Below, in pieces: positions 1-13,000 of a stretch of 64,000 nucleotides of DNA. Location: assembly GCA_025345505.1 (NCBI GenBank), contig JANVCC010000121.1:694111-758110 (forward strand), given 5' to 3'. Positions within the stretch are counted from its first letter, which is position 1. Each line of letters opens with the position of its first letter. The DNA is from Todiramphus chloris collaris. Its lineage: Eukaryota > Chordata > Aves > Coraciiformes > Alcedinidae. The translations under genes and the position numbers were made by a program. The notes beneath the pieces were generated by a model. It was not told the DNA's origin and searched no databases. It worked only from the letters and a program-made list of their open reading frames with translations.

Positions 1-977
1 CTCCCCTGCCCCTGAGGTGTTTTCTCCTCAAAACGCGGCCTGGTCCCCGCTGGGGCAGCGCTGGGCCTTAACGGCCTGGCTGGGCTGCCGTGGCTCCGCA
101 CCCCTTCTCCCTGGGGTCAGCGCATCTCAGCTCTGCTCCCGCTTCTGTCCGGGGGTTCGCACCGGCAGAGCTCCCCAGTTCCGATACAACCTGTGCTGCT
201 GCCCTCGTGGAGGGAGTTCTTGCTGTTTCCGGGGTTTTAGTTTGTTTGGCTTTTTAATTGCTTCTTTCACAGCAGAGTTGTGAGAATATTCCTTTGCAGG
301 AATAGTGACACCTGCACCCTTCCTGTTTGCCAGCCGAGGCAGGAGTAACAAATAGATATTCTCAACCAAGGTGATACAGTTAAGTCAGCAGAAGTCAGGT
401 CTGTTCTACCAGGGTCACATTAGCGTAGTAGTGACTGGTTACAGTTGCAGTAAGTGAGATTTATTGTAGTGAGAATTTTGACTCCTGCTAAAGGGTTTGC
501 TGTGTTATTATTGTTAAATATTCCTGGTCTTTGCAGATGTTACTGTAGCCATTGCATTTTTCCCAGGAGGAGTGCTAGCACTAGTTTTCCTTTAAGACAG
601 TGTGCTGCCGCTTCAGGAAGAGCGGGCGACTCTTCGCCCTCCCTTATGCCACTTGAGTTAACAGGACTTTGGCTTGTGATAGAAGATGCTAGAGCTAAAC
701 TCCTTAGCTGGAAAATATGAAGTTGGTATTAACTAATAGGTGAAGCTACTCATGTGATACTGAAGCTGTCTGAGGAAGTGGGAATTAACACTTCATGATG
801 TGTTTCTAAATGTCATTCTTAATTGTATCACCAGGATTGCTCGCCATCTGTCAGCCAGGTAGGAAGGTTATTTTTACACGCACCAAGGATATGGGGAAGA
901 ACGTGAACGTGCCGATTCTACTCGGGGCGGATGTTTCTCCAACCCAGAGCGAGTTAAACTGTGTGTTGTTTTCACAG
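1..977 (+). other. TXNL1 intron 1 (3' part)
   Basis: No TXNL1 first-exon sequence is present. The first 250 bases are GC-richer than the rest of the intron, so the promoter island is probably not far upstream. I see no repeat and no other gene here. Confidence 0.8.
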
Positions 978-1074
978 ATGTGGCCCTTGCTTAAGGATAG
1001 CCCCGGCTTTCAATGCTCTGAGCAACAAATATCCCCAGGCAACGTTTTTGGAAGTCGACGTGCATCAGTGCCAG
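978..1074 (+). CDS. TXNL1: TXNL1 exon 2 (redox-active CGPC)
   Basis: The exon follows an acceptor ending TTTTCACAG. Its first base completes a split Gly codon from exon 1, and 32 whole codons follow, CGPCLRIAPAF to EVDVHQCQ. It ends at a GT (GTTGGT). CGPC is the dithiol active site of the thioredoxin fold. The donor is weaker than consensus, but frame and homology fix the boundary. Confidence 0.96.
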
Positions 1075-4000
1075 GTTGGTACTCAAAAACGTGTCTTCAG
1101 CTGTAAGAAAGAGAGCAGATGAGGCAGCGAACGGGAAACTTGAGGAAAACCCGTTCAGACAGTGTAGAGGGAAGTGACCTGTGGCTGTTACGCAGTTGGT
1201 GAATCATAGAGAGCTGTAGTGGGAACTTCTCCAGAAGTAGGGTACGCAGGAAGATGTGAACAGACAAGGCTGTTGTAAATCAGTGTTCTTGCAGTTGCTG
1301 CTGTGCTGTCCTTCCCCTGAGCAGTGTGCTGACAGCTTAACCCTTCTGCTGCTCGTGCTGGTTAGGTGATGCCATCAAATGCAGGGGAGAGCGCCTTTGT
1401 ACATTAAAGTAACTCTTTCCAGGCAAATATTTTCATAATTATTGAGCAACATGAAAGATGCAGTAAAGTGATAGGATTAGTGGGACTAGGTTCCTCTCAA
1501 GAACTACTCAACTGTTTTTAACGGACAACAGTGCTCCAGGTGAGATACTGACTCAAGAGTTGTTAACAAAACTTGACAGTGGTATGTTGAAAGAAGTGTC
1601 TTGAATTACTGAAATATCATGAAGAGAGATGAATGTCACAGTGCTAAAGGTGTTTGCAAATTACATGAAATTACTGAAATTTGGGGAAAACTACTATGGG
1701 TGCATAACAGGTATGAATGCAGGGAGACAGCAAATGGAATTCCCCCTTGACAGCAGCAGGCTGCAGTTCCTGGGTGTGCAGGAGCCCTGGTGGCTTGAGA
1801 GAGGAAGGGATGCGGGCGTGAGGGAAGCTAGTAAAGCACAAGCGTTGAATTCAGCCATCCTCCGCTTTCCGAAGCAAATGAGTGATACGACTTTTATGGT
1901 GTACTGACAAATCTAGTGACCCACTCAAAGAATGCCCAAATGTGTAAAGGAGTTGCTGAAGAACATTTAAATAACTTTAAGCTGTTTATAAAATAACTGT
2001 TGTTTGTGATGTGGTGTGGCTTAATGAACACCTAGTGTGTACATTCTTACCTAGGTGAAACAAGCAAATGTTTCTGTCCTGTGTTGGTAAGACTCTTGTT
2101 GGGTAACATTTGTGATGAATTTCTTCATTCCAGGGAACAGCTGCTACCAATAATATATCAGCAACACCGACCTTTCTGTTCTTCCGAAACAAAGTGCGAA
2201 TCGACCAATATCAAGGAGCAGATGCTGTGGGTTTAGAAGAGAAAATTAAACAGCACCTGGAGAACGATCCTGGGAACAGTGAAGATACGGATATCCCCAA
2301 AGGATATGTATGCAGCTCTGCTCTTAACCTCGTTTTGTAAAATGTTTGTGTACCCTGAATGTTTTAAAAGAGAAAAAGAAAATCAGTTGCTGTCCAAACA
2401 CGCTCCAAGTTCAATAACGTTACTTGAGGCAAAGCTACAAGTTTTGTGTGGCTTTGAGGAGATGGCTTGTCTGGGTTTCCTTTTCCAGACAATTTAAAAA
2501 TTAACATGGATATATTTAGTAAGTGTGGCTCTAGAATTGTAAAATGTATTAAGAAAAATCTCCGTGCATAGCTGAGTCACTAAAATAATGAGATTTATGT
2601 ATTATGGTGAACTTTTTGTGGCAGCTGCTTATTCTGATGCTTTCTTCTCAGACATCCCAAAATGACTTTTTAAAGTGTAAACCTGTCCATGGGAGAAGAT
2701 GTTGTTAGACGTGGTTGTCAAAAATGTTGAAAAGCTGCTCTAGTTGTTCCTTAAGCATTCCTCTCTGTTGCTTATGTGGTACTCAGTTCGTTTAGGTTTT
2801 CCTTTTTTCTTCTTGCTCCCTACCCTTTCTGTAATCCTCTTTATTTCATCTCTTAAAAAAAAAAGGGAGGAGAGATTCTGAGGCCAAAGGAATTAACCTT
2901 CATAACAGTTGAGCTCTATCTCCTCTGTAGCAGCTTGCCCTGAAAATAGGATGCCTTTGGCAGGGTGTTGTGAGAGAAATGATATCTCACAATACATTTT
3001 CTTTTGCTTAATTGCTAATGTTTGCCACAGTGGGTGTTATTACCACCTGTGCTCTTTAGATTTTTTCTGTCCTGTAAAAGAATGACAAGGATATAAAAAA
3101 TATAAAGTAAAAAAAATGTTATAGCAATACTTGGAAAAGATGATGTGGCTGGTGTGAGTGGTGCTTGCTGGTTTTTGCTTTCGGTTGGGGATCATTTTGC
3201 TTCTGGAGGAGTGCTGTGTATCCCGCCAGTAACTGCTGATCAGGCACTCTCAGATAATGTAAACTAAGGAAACTGGAACTGTTCAGCAAACTGTAAAAAA
3301 GTGCACATTTCTAATTATCTTCTCAGACTGAATGCTTTTTAAACCTTGCATCAATCTCTGGGAACTAAAATGTAACACTTGCTTACAAAGAATTCAAAAA
3401 TTCATGAATAGATTATTTTTTTATTGCTGCATGATTTGCCCATGTCTCTTAGGTAAATCAAAGCTTTGGAGTGATATCTGAGTCCTTGCCTAACGTTTCA
3501 ATGAGGGACTGATCCACTTAGAAATGCTGGTGCTTTCAGGAACCTGTTGTCACCATGTTCTGCATGTTTTTGTTACCTCGGGGCAGTTGTGTGTCGCAAA
3601 TCACAAGCCTGTCTGACAGATGCACTAAAAACAGGGGACATGAGAACTCTAATGTGACAAAACACCTTCCTAGATCTGTCATCTTGGGTGGTGTTCTCTG
3701 AGCGAGCCCTGGTGCAGTATTGCTCCTTCAAGGAGGCTGCCTGTTCTACCAAAAGTATAAACACAGCATGTTCTGTGCTGGGTCACGTTTTGCCCCAGTC
3801 CCGTGTCTCTGTTCAGCGTGCAGCCCAGTGCCCTAGTGTGCATGTTACTTGTCACAGCCAGGTTTGCTAGTGCAAACTACCTACAGAACCCCAAGTTACC
3901 TTGTTAAATGCAAACCCAGGCCTTTTGGAGGGTGTTTTAAATTCACAGCTAGCCAGATCCTGCCAGGCAAAGGGGAGGAGGGTGCAAATCCACCTGAATA

Positions 4001-7000
4001 TTTCTCATTTAAATGAACCTCAAGGCCACAGGTCACTTGAATTTGTAGCAGTTAAGCTGCTCACTAACTGTTCCACGACATGTGTTGCACCTCACTTTAT
4101 CTGTGACTGCTTGTGTTTCTAGTTCTTGGGAAATCCTCTGTGAAGCTGTGGAAACATCAAGCTCAACCTCTATCTTTTACCAGCTTTGGAGCCCAAAGCA
4201 CACTGAAAATCCCTCAGCCAGTTCAGGTCTGCTTAGATGGGGTTTGAGATGAATGCACAAGTTAATTTTGTAGGAGGTGGTGTCTTGCCCTATAGGTTGA
4301 GTCCTGGCTGCACTCAGACTGTATCAGCCAAACAGGAATTCTCTTTGACCCCTAAGCAACAGACTAAAGTGCTGGTTTGGTTTTTTGGGTTTGTTTTTTA
4401 CACAAATTGGACACTTGGCTCCAGGAAAGCATCCCCCTTCTTTTGCCCAGCTGTACATTCCTTCTCTCTTCGTACTGTGCACCTCCTGAGCACAGGAGTT
4501 GGGATCTAAGCCTTCCTTTGGGTGCTGGGAAGGGAATAGGTATTTTTTGCTCAGAATAGTGTAGTTGTGAGAGCCAAGGGCAGTGGCATGCGGGAGATGG
4601 TGGTGGTGTCTCAGCAGCCTGTTTGTGGATTCTCTTTGTACCCTGATGCTGCAGCCCAAGTTGTTTCTGCAGTACTCTTCAAGCTAGTGTGTGGTTTTTT
4701 CCCCCCAAGAGTGGGATGTTGTTCTGTGGGACCTAGTACGTGCCTTTAAGAAGGGTATTTTTTGGGGTTTTCATCCTAAACTTCCTTTAGTTTCTTCTGT
4801 CTGGAGTGTTCTGTGAGCGTACGCTGATCTTGAATTTGTACTGTTGAGGTGTGAGAAGTTGCTCTGTCTTCAGGCTTTAAGGTATGAATTACTTGATTAA
4901 TTTTTTTTGTAGCTTGGTTTCTTGTGCTTCGGTTGCACTCGTTTTGCTCTAGTTACAGGGGAAAATTTCTGTTTATTTGGAAGTTGGTATACATTATTCT
5001 GTCTTTGGAATAATAAAAGGCGATAACCTTTTTGATCTGCAAATGCAGATGTGCTCAAGCTTTTGGTCAGTGCCTTACGAAAGAGCTGAGCAGGAACACA
5101 AGCTGGTTTGTAGCTCTGCTCTGTGGGGTTTTGCCAGAGGACACGGTAAGGGTTTCATAAAGTTAATTTGTAGAGAGTGCTGAAAAAGAAATAAAAGACA
5201 AGCTTGGCACTGACAGCCTGGCAAGAACTACAGTGCCGGTCTATTGCTTTGTTTTGCCACCTAGAATATATTTTGGGGGAGGTCTGTTTCTGTTTGCTTG
5301 GTTTTGTTTTGCTTTTCCTGTGAAGTTGCACACAGCTCCAGCCTGGTGTGGGTTTGTCCGTGTTGTGGCGTGACTTACGATGCTGCGGTCTTGTTTGGGA
5401 AAAGCATATCTGGAAATTCTGCCCAGTTTCTGATTCTCAGAAGGGCAAGACCGTGTTCCAGGGGTGCAGAATTTGGAACGGGGCGGGGGGAAATGCCTTT
5501 CAGTTACGAACAGGGTACATCTGAGTATCTTTTTGTTTGTAGCGTCTTTTGGTATAAACCCCTGAGGTTTTCTGTGTGTCTTGTTGTTCTAATCTGTGGA
5601 ATGAAGACTTCCATTCATTTCACCGCTTCCTAATCCCCGGTGAGTTCCCGGTGCGCTCAGCAACGCTCTTGCTTTTGCTTTCAGATGGATTTAATGCCAT
5701 TTATCAATAAAGCCGGCTGCGAGTGTCTCAATGAGAGCGACGAGCATGGATTTGATAATTGTTTACGTAAAGACTCTACCTACTTGGAATCGGACTGTGA
5801 CGAGCAGGTACAGCACATCTTTCCACGTGACATACTTTCAGTGATGGTCTGGTCTGCAAGAAGTTTTGCAAGAACTTGTCTACTTTGTGTTGTTACGATG
5901 GTGTAAGTAAGAGTGGGAAACGGCAGTAGGATGTAAGTGAAGTTTGTATTCAAAGGTTGGCGTCTCCTCTCCGGTTTCATATCCCTTTATGTACGGAAAA
6001 AATTCCAAACGGAATAGCATTTGCTGTTGTTTTAATGTGACAGACTAGTGCCTGTGTGGAATATAGTGATGGGATTTTATTTCAAATCTCAGACTTGTAG
6101 TTAATTGCTGTGTTAGGTTTGTTTTTAAGAAGAAAGTGGTGTTTGACAGCATCTTTTTTCTTTTTTTCCTCCACAGCTGCTTATAACTGTAGCTTTTAGT
6201 CAACCTGTCAAGCTTTACTCTATGAAACTTCAGGGGCCAGATAATGGTGAGTGAAGCATCTGCTTAATCGTATCTTAGAAACCATGTTTAGCTGTATGTT
6301 CTAAAAATGATGCTCTTGTCCCTGCCACCTTTTACCTTCTGAGAATCCCGCAGCAGCTTCAGGAAGCTTGTTGTAAATGAATTATCTGATCTGTTTTTCA
6401 GTGACCTTGCATGTGGGTATTCGGTGCGGTGCAGATATAAATATTTACTATGCTTTGCAGGGAAACATTTAATTCGAGAGTTAATGTGAAAGCTGCTGAA
6501 AGGTGTAGCTGAGTTTTGATGGTAACTCAGTATGCATTATAAAGCTGAATAATGTTCAGGTGTTATATGACACAGCAAAACCATCAGTTTTATTATTGGG
6601 TTATTTTTTTATTGAATTCCATCTCTGGTGTGTAGACAATTACTGCAGCTTTATATGCCCCTCAGTACCTGGGGTGGCACTGCAGAATTGGCAGATAAGA
6701 GACTAGGAGTTCTCTAGAAGCTTGTGCCTGCCTTAAGTGGTGTCTAGAGACCGTGATAAGTGTTTGGAGACACATGTAAACAATGGAATACCACTCCTAT
6801 ATTTGAACACAGGGCAAGGGCCAAAGTACATAAAAATCTTTATCAACCTTCCTCGATCCATGGATTTTGAAGAGGCAGAAAGAAGTGAACCAACTCAAGC
6901 CCTGGAGCTGACGCCAGATGATATTAAAGAAGATGGGATCATCCAGCTTCGCTACGTAAAATTTCAGAATGTCAACAGCGTAACTGTAAGTAAATCTCTT

Positions 7001-10000
7001 CCCAGGGCTCTGGGGCTGAAACCTTCCTGGGCTTGTAAAGCACTGGGCATGTTTGTTGATGCTTTGCAGATGTTCTTAGTCCCTCTCTGCCGCTTGCACG
7101 CTGCGTGTTCGTGCTAAGAGCATTTCAGGAACGTAAGGTGAGGCCAGGCCCTGTGTGTGCAATATCTCTCTTGACCTGGTGTGAGACCAGGCTCCCTGTC
7201 ACCTCTTTGTGAGCTAGTGTGCTGTTGAACACAGCTTGTGCTTTCACTCACCTTCTTGGAAGCTGTCTTGTCTTCATCTGAAGAGCTGAGGAGACAAGCA
7301 ATGCAGGTTCTCAGTAATCTGATTGCAGAAATGGCAGACTTCTGAGTGCCAAGTGAAGTACTTTCCATGTCTTTACACTCCGCACCCGCATGAAGGTTCT
7401 TAAATGCTGTAATCAAATGACCTTTGTTTTCTAATGAACTCTCTGGTTCTCTTGCTGTAAGAGACTTTCCACAGATTTAATACAATTTTCCCAGATTTGT
7501 CTCATAAGTGCAGGTGGGGGGTCTCCTTTTCCAGGTGAAAGTACAGGTTCTAGCGCGCTGCGTGCTCCCACTGAAGCCATGCTGCAGTCGCTCTTTCCTG
7601 AGCACCATCTGGTACCGCGCCTCTCCTGTTTCCTTCAGGATGGGGTTGAACTGGTTTTCCAGCCTGGCCCCTGACTTCTCATCTATGGAAATGCCTTTAA
7701 TGGCCCAAGTTACGTGTTTGCAAATGTATGACTTACACTTGAGTGAATGAACTATATTGTAGTGTGCTGGCCACAGAAACGGCCAGCTGCTGAGGAGGCG
7801 CAGGCAACTGCGAAACATTGATCCACCCTCAATCTTTTCATCACACTTTTTTTTTTCTTCCTGTAAAAAAAGGATTCTGGTACATTTCTGAATTGCTCTG
7901 TGTGCTGCATTTTAGGTCAGTTGGCTACATTTATGTTTAGCAGTGTTTTACTAGGAGGTGCTTAAAGGTTATGGGACCCAAACCTAAACAACTTCCTCTC
8001 ATGTCTGTTACTTCTATGGAGCTGCCTCTGTCACCAGGTTTATTCACACCCAAAACGAAAAGGGAGATTCATCACAGAGCTGTGCTGACAAGTACAAGTT
8101 CAGTGTTTGTTCTTTAATCCCGTGTTGGCTTGAGACAGGATGATGTGCAAACACTAGACAGGCAACAAGGTGATTAAGTAGATGTTCTGCTTGTTTGCGC
8201 TCTTTGCCTGTGAGCACTGCAGCAGCACTCCCCTAGTTTCCCAGCTAAACCTGCCTTCTGTGTGAAGGACTTCCCCTAAAGGAGATGGCCAGTCGTGGTG
8301 TCCTTGGCTTTGGGTGCAGGTGATGAAGTTCTGATGGCCTACATAGTCTCGTGGGTAAAAATCTTCCACTTGGCTTCTGATGAACCAGAGGTGGCATGAT
8401 TGTTGTAGACAACTCTCCTGCACTTCTGACACCTATAACTGGATATACTTACTGAACATTTCCCTCTCAGTACTGGCAAGTTTGTACTTCATTTATCTAG
8501 ATCACTGCTAGCTTTGTTAGGTGTAGCTTACCTGCTTTATTAATTCCAGTAAAGTTTCTAATTCATGTAATTCAGCATATCTAATGCTGCTGATCTGGAA
8601 GGTCTCTTCCAACCAGAACAATTCTATGATTCTCTGTTTTATGTATTGATTCAGGGGCGGACAGTTTACCTGAACTCTTCTGCTTGTTTTTCTCTTTAGT
8701 TGTTTGTCCAGTCCAATCATGGTGATGAAGAGACAACAAGAATTACATACTTCACGTTTATTGGAACTCCAGTCCAAGCAACAAATATGAATGACTTCAA
8801 GCGAGTAAGTCCTCTTTCTTAAAAGCACTTTTGAATGTTTTAAACCTAATCAAAAATAGGTTGATGGAACAAATACATTTGGTCGTTACCACAATTCCAT
8901 AACTTAAGGTACTTTTGGCATCCAAAAGAAACTGTGTAGCTTTATCGTACAGATCTGTGGTCTTGCTTTTAAGTTCTGGCTCATGAACTTTGTAAAAGTA
9001 ACTGCTACAAATGTATATGTGCAAACTTGAGGGACTGTACCCTGCAGACAGACAACAGTGGGGTTTTAACATCTGTGAGATTTGTCTTGATTTGGAGACA
9101 TGTGTTCTGGTGGTGTTCAGAAAGTAGAGAAGCATTTGCGTGTACAAATTAAATGGACTCCCTGTGACTGACTTCACAGTCCTACTTTGAAGGTTTTTAT
9201 TCACTGGGCAACACTAAGTTTGAGAACTAAAAATTATTTGGTCCCAAGGTGTCTGTTTAAACATACCTGCTTTTCAAAGAAGAGATGAACGGAGGAGCAA
9301 ACAGCTTGTTTCAGTATGACTTCAGACACGCTAGTGCTGAACAATAAGGAACCCTCAGTTCTTATATAACCCTCATTCTTTTGAGAATGTGAAATGGGTT
9401 TGAAAAGATTGAAACTTTAAAGTGAGTTGTAACTTCTTCAAAATATACTAAGTCTTTTTAAATTAAACTGCTTTAAAACTTGGTAGCCTTTGTAAAAGGG
9501 CAAGTACAGCTGTAAACCTGCCTGTAGGGTCCTGTGTAGGTGCCCAGTACCAGCTGAAAGCTCCATGGAATCTGTTACACAAATAACCTACAACTTGAGA
9601 AGGCTAAAAACACTAACACTGGCCAACGTGTCACATACTTGTAATTTTTTGCGTTAAAACTTGATCTTAACTTCTACATGTAAAACTTAACATCTTGGCA
9701 GGTAATACTTAGGTCAATCAATAGAAGTTTAGCAGGTCTTGCTGCCTTTTTGTGAAACAAAGTCATCGGAAGAGTTGGTTTAATGCACTAAAATTAACTG
9801 GGTATCAGTCTGAGACCCTCGTAACGTAGCGCTTCCCGTTCTCCCTGAACTAGACCTACATTAACTGATGTGCAGCTGCTTACACTCTCCGTTTGATACG
9901 GCTTCTTTGTCAGTGCTTGTGGCATTAGGGCATCCCCTGGGAGGAGCTGAGGTGACTCTTTTCACCTTGTTAGTCTGCAGTATTTTCTGGTGGTGTTGTG

Positions 10001-13000
10001 AGGGGGGTGAGACTGACTCAGTGTTTAATCTCTCCGTTCTTTGTAAATTAGTTTTGCTTTCAAAAGTACTGAGAGTTTATTTTCATCAAGTGCCCTCTCT
10101 AAACCTGACCTGATTGTTATAGTGGTTTTGGTTTTTTGTTTCACTTGATTATCTTGATTGCAGCAGAGTTGGTAAAGCAGCTCAGGGGTTTTGTAGCATG
10201 CTGGAAGGATCTGAGGCTAGTGTTGCCCCTGCACAACACACGTTTCCTGCCGTCTTTTAAGCTGCATGGATAAAATGCTAGTTTGGTGAAGTTGGCTTAG
10301 CCTGGACTGCTGTAACATCCTGAGCTGCAGGCAGGGTGTGTGTGGGGAGTGGGGCTGGAGTTCACACGTGCCCTCACACAACCCTATGAAGGTGTTAAAA
10401 ATAGCGTGGGGCTCCGGGCGCCTCAATCCTCTGCTGCAGTCGGAGGGGATTTGCAGATCTCTCTGGCCTCGGTGCAGCGTGGGTGCTCGGCAGCTGCTAC
10501 AGCCCGGGAAGTACTACACCACTTAACAGTTTCTCTTGCCTTAAAGCTTGCTGGTGAATGCTTTGGCACCATCCAGGTGTGTGCTTTTGTGTCTCGTGAC
10601 ATCCCCTGAACTGGGCAGAGCAGCCTTGGAGGAGCAGAGGGGGCTGGGTTACGCAGTGGCTGATCTGTCTTTGTTCAGACACTCGTCGGCACAACGTGTA
10701 ACATTCCTGTTTTGCTTCCTGAACATGTAGTTAGTTTTAATGCTAGGCTGTTAAAATATTTCATCGTAGCAAATGGGATGTGTAGTCTGGCAGAGTTGCA
10801 GTGCTCTTAGGAATTTTAACTTTTGTTTCCTCTCCTCCAGTGATCCTGTCAGCTAGGAAACCTTAATATAGTGTTGGGCATTAATTATATTTGGGGTTGT
10901 AGATTAACTGGGAAACCTTATTTTTCTTTTCATCTCCCTGAGCAGTCACCCACACTACTCCTCACTGCTTTCATCTGTCTCCCTCATCTCAGTCTGTCTC
11001 TGCTGTTCATATTTCTCTTCTAATTATGATAGAAATAGTATTGCGGTATGATTGACAAGACGGGGGAATGCTTTTTATCCTGTTTGACAAGTGTTTGTAA
11101 GAATCTGTTCAACATCTTACTGGAAGGGCTGGAATTAAGAAGTGGACACGAATGTGATCCCTGTTGCGTTGTTGTGACTGACCTCTCCTTGAGCAGGGAG
11201 TCAGTGCACACGTTTCCCAGAAATGAGGCTTTGTTTCCAGTACATAGACCACCACAGAGAAAGCCTGAGGTTCATCTGCTCTGAAAAATATCAGAAGTAC
11301 TGAGTCAGTCCTTTATTAGTGATTTTTCAGCTTTCAGCTAGTTTGGACATGCACAGAATCACAGAACAGCCCAGGTTGGAAGAGACCCTGAAAGGTCAAC
11401 TGGGCCAGCCTTTGGTGGGTAAAGGGAGCTGAGATGAGACCATCGGGCACCCTCTCCAACTGCATCCTGAAAACCTCCACCACATCCCCACAGAGATTGT
11501 TCCGGTGATTGACTGGTCTCGCTGTTTAAAAAAACCAAAATGAAAATACCCTTTTCTTGCATGTAGTTGGTATTGCTGGGTTTGAGTGAGTAAAGTTATA
11601 AAAGCCACTTTCAAACTTGTTTTGCATACATTTTTGCCATTTCTGAGCCAAAGTCCCTGTTGGGCAGAGGGCTGCAAGCGTAGAGCAAAAGTGCAGGTGC
11701 CGTGGGCTTGCTGCTGTCGATGGGTAGCTTAGTATTAGGCAGGTTTCTGGGAATCTTGTGGTGATCTTGTAAGTGTGTTTTGGTTTTGGAAGTGTGCAGC
11801 CATTGATGTCCCGTGGTTCTTGATTATTTCTGGTATTGCTGACGAAAACCCACTGCTGCTCAGGTTTGAGGGTGGGGCACAGATGAATCTCGACTGGTTC
11901 TGGGATGCTTTTGTCCCCTCTTGAATGCAGGCTTGCTTTCTACTCAGAACTGCTTATTTGCACTACATGCTGCTGCTCTTTTTTTCTTGTAACATGTTGT
12001 TTGTTTGTTTTTCAGCTTAACTTCCCATTTCTAAAGAACTAAAAAGGCAGAAGAGATTAAAAAGTAACAATCAGATTGGAGTGGTCTTGCACTGCTCCCT
12101 TCCTTGCTCCCTCTGCTCATCTAGCATCTCTTTCACCCTTTCCACCATCTCAGCACTGATGCAAGAGCCGCCTTCTCTGCACCTTCTACCATCAGGAAAA
12201 GTCTTCTCTACCTTCTGACTCATCAGCTCATCTTTCCCTTCACTCCCCGCTCCAAATCTTACCATCAACACTTCTCTTTCCCTTTCAGTCTTGCCCATTT
12301 CCTGCCCCACTGTTACCCTGAACGGGGCCTTTTCTAGCCAAGCCCTATGGGCCTTTTCCAAGTTACTTCCTGTAACATTTTCCAGCCTGCATTGAACTTT
12401 GTAAAGCTGTTTGAGATGCAGCTTGAGAGATGCCCTGCCAAGACTTGACTTTTTAAAATATCTTAGTGGTGTTCTTTGTTGTGATCTTTCTGTAAGTAGT
12501 AGGCAAGCCAGGGTGGGCTGCAAAGCACTACCCATTACAGTCCCACTGGTGGCACTGGGCAGCTGCTCAGGAGAGACACGGTGAGTGTTGGTTTGTACAT
12601 GGCCTGATGAGAGTTCTCCAACAGCATCTACTAATTCTACTTGCTTGACCTCTTTATATACATTCAATACAAACAAAACCAACTCTGCTTCAGGATGTTC
12701 AGTAATAGTGTACCCAGTCCTTCTCTTGGCCACAAATTGAAGAGTTAGTTGTGGTTTTCTCACTGTCAGTCTCTGGACTGATGCTTGGAAAAAAAAGCCA
12801 AATGATTAAAGAAAAGCCTGCCTCAAAGCTGTCATCTTCTGGGGGGAAATCTGGGCTGTAGCCACCACCTTACACTGCACTGGGTGGTGGTCCTTTCTGG
12901 AGGTGGGAGGAAAGCGGGTCTGCTTCAGAGAAAATAATGACCTGTGGTTGGTTGAAGTTTAAACAGCCCATTGCCTGTTGGGAAGGTGGACTGGGATGCT

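Larger units (their letters stand above)
6986..8699 (+). other. TXNL1 intron 6
   Basis: Holds a coding-like block on the minus strand (7252-7818, listed separately) and a short CR1 tail (8588-8636). The rest is unremarkable. Confidence 0.9.

Noticed and set aside
5640-5906. Open frame starting before TXNL1 exon 4
   Set aside because: It is just exon 4 read through into both flanking introns; the splice sites and homology define the real exon.
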